A stretch of 64,000 nt of DNA from Elymus sibiricus (Eukaryota; Streptophyta; Magnoliopsida; Poales; Poaceae). The stretch is taken from positions 291,156,205-291,220,204 of the forward strand of contig CM077665.1 in assembly GCA_039707655.1 (NCBI GenBank). Direction: 5' to 3'. Numbering within the stretch: position 1 is the first letter of the stretch; each line of letters starts with the position of its first letter. A model generated the notes under the pieces. It made no database searches, was not told the origin of the DNA, and worked only from the letters and a program-made list of their open reading frames with translations. A program made the translations under genes and the position numbers. Below, in pieces: positions 22,610 through 31,469 of the stretch.

Positions 22610-24561
22610 ATCCTCGCACTGTAGCAGGAGCATCCCGAGGCTCCTGATAGCGTTGGGATTAGGGACCTTCTCCCCTGGCCCCTCCTCGACATCAGCAAAC
22701 CTCCAAACGGGCGGCCCCTCCTATTTCTCTCTCCGGCGACTCCAGCCGCATGTGCCCGACGCCGCCCGAGACGGCCAATGCGCGAGCTCGCACGCGCGAT
22801 GACCCCCCGGCCCCCTCCGCTCCTTATCTCCCTCCCTCTGGTCGTGGACCTCTCGCAGGAGCACCCCCGACTCAAAGCCGAGCCCTACCGTGGCCTCCAT
22901 CGCCTCTCCAGCCAGCTCCGGTGGACCACATCCACAGTGCTCCGGCCCGAGCTTATATAAGGCCATCCCGAGGCTCTCTCTCTCTCCCCTTTGGATCCCC
23001 TCACTCCCTCCTAATCGAGCACCAGAACACCCCTAGTGAGCCCCCAGTGCCTAAGTGCTCGGGATCGACCGAGGCGCCGCCGCGTCGGACCACCGCTGAT
23101 CTCCGGGTACGGCCTCCCTCCGGCCCTCCTTTCCCTCTCCCTGGAACCTCCATTCACCGTTGATCATTTCGCCCCTCTTTTCTCATTCGATTGAAGCCAG
23201 GATCATCGAAGCCAACCTCCTCCCGAAGCTTCGCCGCCCTGCCATCTCGCCGCCGACGAACCCGAGCATCTCCGGCGCCCCTTCCACCTCCACCCGCAAG
23301 ACGGAAGCCCCCTCGTTCCATTCCCATCGCCAGCTCGCCTCGCCGTGCTCTCCTCCGTCACCGGTGAGCCTCGCCGTCCTCCAGACAGATGTTGACGACG
23401 ACCTGCCAGTGATCCCCGGTCATCAGCCTCTGCCTCGCCCCGCGCCTCTCTCCCTCTCGCTGGCCTCCGAGCCCCGCCCGTCAGGTTTAAACCTGGTGCG
23501 CGGGGGCACCGGCTCGCACTAGGCCATTTTGCTATGGGCTGGCCCAGCTCTGGCGCAGAGCGCAGTGGCTCTTTTCTTTTTCTTTTTCTGTTTAATTCCC
23601 AAAAAATTCCAGAGATTTAAATATGTGTCCAAATCTAGTAATTCCAATTTAAATCTTGTAAAAACACCACCTATTTAATGATGCCACTTGTGCATCACCT
23701 TGAAAATATATTTTGTACGGTATTTATTTAAAGTCTTTTTAAAGCAATTTAAAACTGTGTTAAAAATACTTTTCACCATTTTTGACACTCCAAAACCACT
23801 AGTAATTTTAGTATTTTTAGTTTTTATCCTAGTATTTTACAGAGTGGTTTGACATTTTTTAGGAGTGATTTATTTTCTCAGTTTTTGCCGTAGTCTTATT
23901 TGTACCCTGTTATTTTGCGACGATAGATCACGTTCTTGACGAGGGAGTTGGAGAGGAAGCACTTGAAGACTTTGTTGAGCCAGGCAAGCAGCCCTTTGAC
24001 CATGTCTAAGAAACATTTTATGCATGTCATATAGCACTTGATATTGATGCATCGGAATCATGATGATTATGGTGACCACCTCTAGGGGTTGTCTCCGTTA
24101 CTTTCCTCGTTGATACTTGCATGACATGACTCTACCTTCCGCTTAGAGTTGTGTGGGTGGGGAGTAGATATGTTGCTATATTAGATGCTATGCAAGTGGG
24201 ACGGGAATATGCATCATGATGGGAACAAAGTGTTTTCAAAGACTTTTCGAAAACCCCGTCGGGTGCCACTAATGCCCGAGGGAGATGATGTTGAGCTAGG
24301 TAACCACTTGATAAAGAAGTGGTGTACCAAGGCAAGTTGTGTGCATGTGTTTTTCGAAAACGGATAGATTTAAGATTTGCTGACCGTCCCAACCTTACAT
24401 GTGCGACCACGAAACCCCTTATCGGACGGGACCTTGTTGATTACTTTGGTCAATGCTAGCAGAGAGCCCGCATTACTAGTGGAGGGAGTGACGCGGTCAC
24501 TCTCGATACGGGGTCGTGCCTGATAGGACGACCATGGGCTGTTTTCATAGACACCGGGCAC
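22610..24561 (+). repeat. Del-like 5' LTR, segment 2
   Basis: It continues the LTR after the solo-LTR insertion. The first 900 bp are GC-rich and contain short frames (22750-23163, 23160-23522) that I do not regard as genes. The same block in the 3' LTR (45560-46001) lacks about 430 bp corresponding to roughly 22690-23115. The rest (23530-24561) is AT-rich. It ends with GGCAC (24557-24561), the left target duplication of Tat2. Confidence 0.75.
24557..24561. repeat. Left target-site duplication of Tat2 (GGCAC)
   Basis: GGCAC directly precedes the TG of the left LTR, and the identical GGCAC follows the CA of the right LTR at 37671-37675. A 5-bp duplication is standard for LTR-retrotransposon integration and proves that both ends are intact. 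Confidence 0.9.
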
Positions 24562-25161
24562 TGTCGTGGGAACGTGCCTGACAGTAGATGGTAGGGGTAC
24601 GGAAGGAGAGGGCAGAGTCCTAGCTACGGCGAGGTTGTACACACAGATGTATGAGTTCAGGCCTCACTCGGAAGTGATAACAGCCCTACGTCTCAGGTGC
24701 TCCGGGGAGCTTACTCTGTCGAGTGATATGTGTGTTGCGTTACAAAGGATTGCCAACCCTTGTGCCAGTGAGGAGGGGTGGCTTATATAGAGTGCGCTGC
24801 CCCTCATAAATGCCCGGCATCTAAGGGGTTGATTGTGGGGAGTAAAGGGGGACGTTACTGGTAACGTATACAATAAATGCCAGTTAAGGCGGCGAGCGTA
24901 ACGCCTGCCCGTTGGCCTCCCTGGGGAGACTCCCGGTCTTCTGCAGTCGAGTGATTGGTGACCGCTCCGAGTGAGAGTTTACTGTCGAGTGTAGGGGGGG
25001 GGTCTTCCGAGTGAACATATGTCGAGTGACTCATATGCCATGGCTAGTTCAGTCGGAATCTCTCTTGTAGTCTTGTAGTCTTGTAGTTCTCCAATGTGGT
25101 GTCCTTAGGTGGGGTATGTAGGACAGGCCTAGCACCCTACCCTAAGTACATATCCTCGTCA
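24562..25161 (-). repeat. Tat2 3' LTR (left)
   Basis: It runs TGTCGTGGGAACG to ATCCTCGTCA on the plus strand, 600 bp. It matches the right LTR throughout with about ten visible substitutions and a one-base change in a G run. A TATA box lies at 24783-24790 on the minus strand. A 74-codon plus-strand frame occurs in both LTR copies only because the LTRs are duplicates. Confidence 0.93.
24783..24790 (-). promoter_or_regulatory. TATA box in the Tat2 left LTR
   Basis: CTATATAA on the minus strand, in CTCTATATAAGCCACCCC. The identical motif lies at 37293-37300 in the right LTR. Confidence 0.6.
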
Positions 25162-25174
25162 TTAGCCCCCGAAT
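25162..25174 (-). promoter_or_regulatory. Tat2 polypurine-like tract
   Basis: On the minus strand ATTCGGGGGCTAA directly abuts the 3' LTR start TGACGAGG. Its G run and position fit the plus-strand primer site, though a C and T interrupt it. Confidence 0.5.
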
Positions 25175-25685
25175 GGATCAGGGCTCGAGTGGAGAAGGTG
25201 CAGTGCAGGTTCTGTCGAACTCAGTGTTCTGAATGAGCTTCGAGATCTTTCCGATACCTGTGACGACTAGGCCTTCCAACGTCTGCCTTGATCTATTCAG
25301 CTTGTCATTTCTTCCGAGTGAATTTAGATGCAGGTTCGAGTCCGAATGGTCAACAGGATCTTCAGATGTGACAGGATGCTCTGTCCGGCCCGGATTTCGC
25401 GGGATTCGAAATTTTGGGGAACGCGCGCCGAGCAGGGATGACGCAACCGACGGGGAAGCGGCTCCTCGATCCTCGCGCCACCTTTATCGCCACATATCGC
25501 GGCTCCTCCGTTAGTGGGATATACAGGGATTTGGCGGGCTCACGAGTCAGTGACTCGGGTCGACGGACATAAAAAACGAGAGGGGAGGGGAATTTGCGAT
25601 AGTGCGCTCATTTTCCCCTCATCTCCTCTGCTTCTTCTGCTCCGCCGCCGCGTTGCTCAGATCGAATCCGCTCGCCGCTGCGACA
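25175..25685 (+). other. Upstream region of the Tat2 antisense gene
   Basis: No gene lies in this stretch. It holds several CGAGTG words and a TATA-like ATAAAAAA at 25569-25576, about 110 bp before the antisense ATG, followed by a pyrimidine-rich leader (25600-25640). This is the expected place for the antisense promoter; promoter activity is inferred. Confidence 0.45.
25569..25576 (+). promoter_or_regulatory. Candidate TATA box of the Tat2 antisense gene
   Basis: ATAAAAAA lies within GACATAAAAAACGAG, at a plausible distance from the ATG at 25686. It points opposite to the LTR promoter. Confidence 0.4.
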
Positions 25686-26633
25686 ATGGCGCCCAAGAAG
25701 ACGACGAAGGGGAAGAAGCCCTCGAGCGCCCGGGCCGCAGCGCCACCCGGATGGATGCAGGGCGATTTCCTGCCGTCAACCGTGACGGCGTTGGACGTGG
25801 AGAAGCTCGTCGCTGACGGCCTGGTTGCGGCCGAGTCGTGGAGGTTGCCAGGGACGGAAGCGGAGCCGGAGCCGCGCGAGGGCGAGCGGGTCCTCCTGAC
25901 CACCCATTTGGAGAGAGGTTTTGCTCTGCCCCCGCATCCCTTCTTCCGCGGTTTTCTGAACTTCTTCGGGGCTCAGTTGCATCATTTTCCTCCCAACGCA
26001 ATTGCGTATCTCGCTGCGTTCGTGACGATATGTGAGTGTTTCTTGGGTTGTCGCGCCCACTGGGGTTTGTTCAAGCACATCTTTACCATCCGTTCTCAGT
26101 CGGTAAAGAAGGCCCACACTAGTGATAATAGGACCAACGTCATCCAGCTATGCGGGGGTTTGGGTCTTCAGAAGAGGACGGGGAGTGCATTCCTAGCGCT
26201 CACCCATCCGGAGTCGGTGCGGGGCTGGCAGTCGACCTGGTTCTACTGCCACGACGTCGCGTCCCCAAACATGTCGACCGGCCTTCCTCCCTTCACGCTG
26301 GATCGACCCACTGCGCCCCCATCTCTGACCGTGGCCGAGGAAGAGAAGGCCAATGTGGGGATCTTGATGAACAGTGTTGTGAATCTGATTTGTGATGGAG
26401 TGACTGGCTTGGATCTGTTGGAGGTGTTCTTGGGTCGACGGATCTAGCCGCTCCAGGCGCGGGACCATCCGATGTGGCATTACTCAGGAGTCGACGATAC
26501 CACTCGTACCCACCCGGAAGATGTCTCAGAGGAAACCATCACGCTATGGCTACGCGGCATCACTGGTGCGCGAGACAACCCCCGGGGTTCCAAAAGAGTA
26601 TCGCCTTTCTCAGCTGCGAACCCGCCGAATGTG
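25686..26633 (+). pseudogene. Exon 1 of the Tat2 antisense gene: conserved plant-transposon domain
   Basis: It starts MAPKKTTKGKK, a basic and possibly nuclear-targeting start. It then shows PHPFFRGFLNFFGAQLHHF, NAIAYLAAFVTICECFLG and HWGLFKHIF, which recall the plant family I remember as PF04195 (putative gypsy type transposon). The start is chosen because this ATG is the first after the TATA-like box and leader; an upstream in-frame ATG at 25602 lies in the leader. A TAG at 26445 interrupts the exon, after which the same frame continues (MWHYSGVDDTT) to the GTGAGT donor. Assignment to the family is from memory. Confidence 0.65.
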
Positions 26634-26712
26634 GTGAGTCATGTCATTGTCGATTGATTTTGTATCTTGTCGAGTGAATATGTCTTCAGCTGACTGACTT
26701 GAATCTTTGCAG

Positions 26713-27625
26713 GAGCTCACGAACATGTATTCACCCGTGCTGAATGGCGGTCAGAACCTTGAAGGAGCGGGGAGCGACAGCGACAGCGACAGCATCAGCT
26801 ACGCCGAGGACAGCGAAGGCAACGGTGATGACTCGTCGGGGAGCGATGAAGTTGAAGTCGTGTCTCCTCCGCGTACTGAAGGGCGTTCCAAGCAGCGTCA
26901 CGACCCAACACTCGACCGGGGTCGGGCCGGGGGGTCGACCACCAGGAGCTCCAAGCGCAGTCGGACGTCGACGCCAGAGCCGATTGAAAAGGTTGCCAAG
27001 CAGCCCATGGTCACCACCACCAAGCCCCGGAAGGCTCTCCCCAGAATCAAGGTTGACGTGCCGATTGCTTCAACGTAAGTATCCTTGCTCTTCGCTTAAC
27101 TGGTTGCTGAACTTCATATTTTTGCTGATCGAGTGGATCTTGATCGTCAGGGCCGCTACCTCGGTGACATCGCCGGGGCGAGGAGAGGAAAGCGCGGAGA
27201 AGGACACGCCGGACGCAGCTACTTCTCGTCAAGGTATGGCATATTGCCATTTGACATTCTTCTCAAACCATTCGACAGTCATGTGATATGTCGACTGGTG
27301 ACATGCAGAGCCAACGGATACCGACCCCGCAGCCCCGTCTCCGACTGAACCGATTACAGCACCGACCCAGATGGCCGTGGAGCTCGCCAGTCCGCCACAA
27401 GCGCCTGTCTCCCAAGCGCCAGCCTCGCAAGCGCCAGTCCTTCCGACTACATTGCCGCTCCCTTCACAGACCATCTTCTCTCTGCACCGTGTTCCAGAAG
27501 ATCAGACTGGAGCTGCTAAGGAGGCGATGATGCAGGCCGAACATATGATGCGGCGTACGAAGGAGGCGTACGAGGCCAGCAAGCTGGCTTACGACGCTAG
27601 CTCAGCGCTTCGGGCGAACGTCCAA
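26713..27625 (+). pseudogene. Exons 2-4 of the Tat2 antisense gene: charged, disordered middle
   Basis: Exon 2 encodes an acidic Ser/Asp/Glu tract (GSDSDSDSIS) followed by a basic patch (RSSKRSRTSTPEP) that could be a nuclear signal. Exon 3 (27151-27233) is only 83 nt. Exon 4 is Pro/Ala/Ser-rich, with repeated QAP words, then turns helical (EAMMQAEHMMRRTKEAYEAS). The middle is likely unstructured. Phases are 2 at the end of exon 2, 1 at the end of exon 3 and 0 at the end of exon 4. Confidence 0.65.
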
Positions 27626-27739
27626 GTAAGTGCACTTGTAAGTGCGCTTTTTGATTGTGTCGCTTTCCGTCTACCATGACTTGACTTCTGCACCCGCTGG
27701 GAGTTTTCTGTCTGTCGACTGGTAATCGCTTGTCACGCA

Positions 27740-28075
27740 CTCGGCCAGGGCTGACCTGGTCGAGTGGACAATCTTTTTTTTTGTTCGGCCGTGACTCGGA
27801 TCAGGCGGACCGTTCCGAGTGGATACCGTTCCGGTGGGGGCACGCCGAGTGCACCCACTGGGTGTAGTCCCCGAGACTGCCGTCGACTGCGGGCAGTCGG
27901 CGGGAGTCTTAGAACTTTTGCCTTGTTTTTTTTTTTATGTTTGGCCGTCACTCGGATCGGGCGGACCGTTCCGAGTGGATACCGTTCCAGTGGGAGCACG
28001 CCGAGTGCACCCACTGGGTGTAGTCCCCGAGACTGCCGTCGACTGCGGGCAGTCGGCGGGAGTCTTAGAACTTCG
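27740..28075 (+). repeat. Direct duplication of about 130 bp inside intron 4
   Basis: Two near-identical copies (about 27781-27912 and 27940-28072) each run from a GTTCGGCCG/GTTTGGCCG word through ACCGTTCC, CCCACTGGGTGTAGTCCCC and GGGAGTCTTAGAACTT. A shorter, related copy lies at 29445-29522, after the gene. The T runs before each copy differ in length. Confidence 0.8.
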
Positions 28076-28126
28076 ACTCGAAGCCCATATTTCTGTCCAC
28101 TGAATTGTATTTGTCGTTGATCTCAG

Positions 28127-29222
28127 AAGGCCTGCCAGCTCGGTACTCGATACGCTGACTTGGAGAAGGAGAAGACTCAGCTTCAGCTCGATTTGGAGCT
28201 GGCGAGGAGAGACCTGGAGCGTGCGCAAGCTGATCTGAAGGCTTCAGGAGGTAAACTTTGTTGATCGAGTACTTCATTATTTGTTTCTTCTATCTTTGAA
28301 CCGAGTGACTCCACTCGAGCAGACGTGCGTGCTGAAAACCGTCGACTCCGAGCGCGACTCAACAATGCTATTTCTTTAGATATCATGGAGAAGGCGTTGG
28401 AGGACAAAGATAGATCACTCGTCGATGCTCAGAAGACGGCGAGGGAGAAGACTGAAGCTGCCGAGAAGAAGCTCGCCGCGGCCAGCAAGCTTGAGGAAGA
28501 GAACACGAAGCTGAAGCAGGAGCGAGCTGACTGGAGCAAAAGGCTTGACCATGCAACCAAGAGAGCAAAGGGCTTGGAGACCTATCTGGGGGATTACGCC
28601 CAGAAGATGTATGTTTTGCTTGAAGGTAATTTTCTCCAGTCGAGTGAATTCCGTTAATCCCAACTTCATCCAGTCGAGTGAATTCCGTTGATTTTCAGGG
28701 AACAGTATCATGACTAATTCTTTCCATCTTCTTCATGTAGAATTCTGCAAGGACTTCGAGAAGGAGACCGAGGCGGTCGAGCCCAATCTGGACCCTTCCG
28801 AGTCACCTGTCAGAGATGCTGTGGCTATGAACATGTTCCGGCTTGAAGCTCGAGTCGCAGGCGTCCGGGAGTACGTCGCTCGACTGCGAGGTGCAATGGA
28901 GAATGTCGACAAGGAGCTGTGGCCGGAAGACTCACTTCAGGCTGACCTCGAGTCAATGATGACTCGGCTTGACAAGCTCCCTGGTCGAGTGCAGGCATGG
29001 AAGAAATCTGCTGCACGCTGCGGAGCTGACATAGCGCTCTCACTCGTCAGGGTCCATTACAAGGAGGTCAAGGAGGACAAACTGAAAGCACTTCAGGTGG
29101 CCAACACAAAGAAGCTCCAGTTCCAGGACTTCATGGAGACCTTCATCGAAGCGGCCACTCGGATCGCTGACGGGATCGACCTGGACACCTTCGTCGAGCC
29201 TACAAGTCCCACTGGAGCTTGA
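28127..29222 (+). pseudogene. Exons 5-7 of the Tat2 antisense gene: coiled-coil C-terminal half
   Basis: Exon 5 (ADLEKEKTQLQLDLELARRD) and exon 6 (EKKLAAASKLEEENTKLKQE) show heptad-like Leu spacing with Glu/Lys, typical of a coiled coil, so the product probably dimerises or binds a partner. Exon 7 (160 codons) is also helical (MFRLEARVAGVREYVARL) and ends at a TGA (29220). Intron 6 holds a 20-bp direct repeat built on CCAGTCGAGTGAATTCCGTT (near 28635 and 28670). No catalytic motif is visible. Confidence 0.65.
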
Positions 29223-29542
29223 AAAAACTTTGCTGGTGATCAAAAACTTTAATTAGCCTCGGTATGCCGAGTGGTGGTGTATCGTTAAAACTTCTTTCGG
29301 GTCTTGGGCCCGAGTACTTTCGTCATTTGCATGGGCAACTTTTATCCATGCTGAATACTCTGGATTTATCTGAATTTGCTTTTCAGTCCTTTGCTTGATT
29401 TCCTCTCGAGTAGATCAGGTCTTGTCGAGTGGTTTCTGGTCCAGTGGGGGCACGCGGAGTGCACCCACTGGGTGTAGTCCCCGAGACCGCTGTCGAGTGG
29501 CGGCGACATCGGCAGGGGTCTTAAATTTGTTTGATTGATTTC
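29223..29542. other. Spacer between the antisense gene and the hairpin array
   Basis: No gene. It holds the likely antisense 3' UTR (T-rich, 29280-29400) and a copy of the intron 4 repeat (29445-29522) that includes CCCACTGGGTGTAGTCCCC. Confidence 0.5.
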
Positions 29543-30809
29543 GGACTTAGGCGAGGACTGACTCGCAGCTAAGCCCCCCGAGTGAGAGGACCGCTCGTCA
29601 TTCGGGAGTGAGTATCAGAACTTAGGCGAAGACTGGTTCGCAAATAGCCTCCGAGTGAGAGGATTGCTCGTCACTCGGAGTAGTTTATAACTTAGGTGAT
29701 GCGGAATCACGGCTAAGCCCCCGAGTGTGAGGATCGCTCCTCACTCGGAGTAGCGTTTTAACTTGGGAGAAGCGGATTCGCAACCAAGCCCCCGAGTGAG
29801 AGGATCGCTCATCACTCGGAGTAGCGTTTTAACTTGGGCGAAGCGGATTCGCAGCCAAGCCAACGAGTGAGAGGATCGCTCGTCACTCGGAGTATGTTTA
29901 TAACTTAGGCGAAGCGGATTCGCAGCCAAGCCGCCGAGTGTGAGGATCGTTCATCACTCGGAGTAGAGTTTTAACTTGGGCGAAGCGGATTCGCAGCCAA
30001 GCCCCCGGGTGAGAGGATCGCTCGTCACTCGGAGTAGCGTTTTAACTTGGGCGAAGCGGATTCGCAGCCAAGCCCCCGAGTGAGAGGATCGCTCATCATT
30101 CGGAGTACGTTTTAACTTGGGCGAAGCAGATTCGCAGCCAAGCCCCCGAGTGAGAGGATCGGTCGTCACTCGGAGTAGCGTTCTAACTTGGGCGAAGCGG
30201 ATTCGCAGCCAAGCCCCCCGAGTGAGAGGATTGCTCGTCACTCGGAGTAGCGTTTTAACTTGGGCGAAGCGGATTCGCAGCCAAGCCCCCGAGTGAGAGG
30301 ATCGCTCGTCATTCGGAGTACGTTTTAACTTGGGCGAAGCGGATTCGCACCCAAGCCCCCGAGTGAGAGGATCGCTCGTCATTCGGAGTGTGTTTTAACT
30401 TGGGCGAAGCGGATTCGCACCCAAGCCCCCGAGTGAGAGGATCGCTCGTCACTCGGAGTATGTTTATAACTTAGGCGATACGGAATCGCAGCTAAGCCCC
30501 CGAGTGTGAGGATCGCCCATCATTCGGAGTACATTTAAACTTAGGCGATGCGGAACCGCGGCTAAGCTTTCGAGTGATGCTATTCACTCGACGAGGTACT
30601 GAACTTAGGCGACACGGAGTCGCAGCTAAGCCCCCGAGTGTGAGGATCGCCCATCACTCGGAGTAGATTTAAACTTAGGCGATGCGGAATCGCGGCTAAG
30701 CTTTCGAGTGAATGCGATGCTATTCACTCGATGAGGTTCTGAACTTAGGCAACACGGAGTCGCAGCTAAGCCCCCGAGTGAGAGGATCGCTCGCACTCGG
30801 AGTATTCTT
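29543..30809. repeat. Tandem array, 18 units of about 70 bp, each with two hairpins
   Basis: A typical unit contains CTTGGGCGAAGCGGATTCGC-A-GCCAAG, then CCGAGTGAGAGGATCGCTCG-TCACTCGG and a short AGTAGCGTTTTAA-like spacer. The first half pairs CTTGG with CCAAG and GCGAA with TTCGC. The second pairs CCGAGTGA with TCACTCGG and GAG with CTC. Central units are nearly identical and the outer units diverge; units 15 and 17 have a variant second hairpin (TCGAGTGA...TTCACTCGA). The array sits in the 3' UTR of gag-pol, after the 3' end of the antisense gene. Variable tandem repeats in this position are known for Tat-lineage elements. Confidence 0.9.
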
Positions 30810-30908
30810 GAACTCGGAATTGTGCGATCGGAATCAACAAAAGACTGCAGGAGTCGTATCCTTGATAATCAGAACAGTTTACTCTTATTACATCAGACAG
30901 ATCAACCT

Positions 30909-31469
30909 TCAGGTATAGAACCGACGAAGCAGATCCGCGTTCCAGGCCCGTGGCTCGTCAGCGTTCTTCTTGAGATTGAAAAGGTGGTAGGCTCCATTGT
31001 TCAGCACCTTGGTGACAACGAAAGGGCCTTCCCACGCGAGGGCTAGCTTGTGAGGCCGCTGCTGATCCACTCGGAGCACGAGGTCACCTTCGTGGAAGGT
31101 CCGACTCCTGACGTGCCTTTCATGAAAGCGACGCAGATCTTGCTGGTATGCAGTCGACCGGATCAAAGCCATTTCCCGCTCTTCTTCAAGGAGATCCACA
31201 GCATCCTGGCATGCTTGCTCAGCTTCAACCTCTGAGTAAAGGTCCACCCGAGGAGAATTGTGAAGAACATCACTCGGAAGGACAGCTTCAGCCCCATACA
31301 CCATGAAGAAAGGAGTGCGATCAGTTGACCGATTTGGAGTTGTCCTCAAGCCCCACAGAACAGACGGTAATTCTGTAACCCAAGCTCCAGCTGCGTGATC
31401 GAGTTCGCGCATGAGTTGAGGCTTCAACCCTTGAAGGATAAGGCCATTTGCTCGCTCGGCCTGACCGTT
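30909..31469 (-). pseudogene. Tat2 integrase C-terminal part
   Basis: It continues in the same frame after the TAA at 31470-31472. It holds the catalytic Glu region (NGQAERANGL), LWGLRTTPN and the C-terminal domain (GDLVLRVDQQ, LAWEGPFVVTKVL), and ends LRRFYT at the stop (30909-30911). Apart from the upstream stop it looks intact. There is no chromodomain, as expected for Tat. Confidence 0.85.

Larger units (their letters stand above)
25686..29222 (+). pseudogene. Tat2 antisense gene, seven exons, one premature stop
   Basis: Exons read by eye: 25686-26633, 26713-27074, 27151-27233, 27309-27625, 28127-28250, 28323-28625, 28741-29222. Every intron starts GT (GTGAGT, GTAAGT, GTATGG, GTAAGT, GTAAAC, GTAATT) and ends AG. 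The exon lengths total 2619 nt, exactly 873 codons including the terminal TGA, and the phases agree at all six junctions. The only break is a TAG at codon 254 (26445-26447), a likely CAG-to-TAG change. The product would have an N-terminal globular domain, an acidic/basic middle and a long helical C-terminal half. Antisense extra frames are known in Tat-lineage elements; their function is unknown. Plant proteins of the exon 1 type are often labelled putative gypsy-type transposon. Confidence 0.8.

Noticed and set aside
22750..23522. GC-rich plus-strand frames that look gene-like
   Set aside because: They lie inside a Del-like LTR, overlap in different frames, and are partly deleted or altered in the other LTR.
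24566..24790. 74-codon frame present twice with few changes (also 37076-37300)
   Set aside because: Both copies lie in the two LTRs of Tat2, which were identical at insertion, so the similarity says nothing about selection.
29741..30382. Minus-strand frames with repeated peptides
   Set aside because: They are produced by the tandem array, whose units lack stops in that frame; unit length is not always a multiple of three and no start context exists.
29543..30809. CRISPR-like array
   Set aside because: Whole units of about 70 bp repeat without unique spacers, in a plant retrotransposon; it is a tandem repeat.
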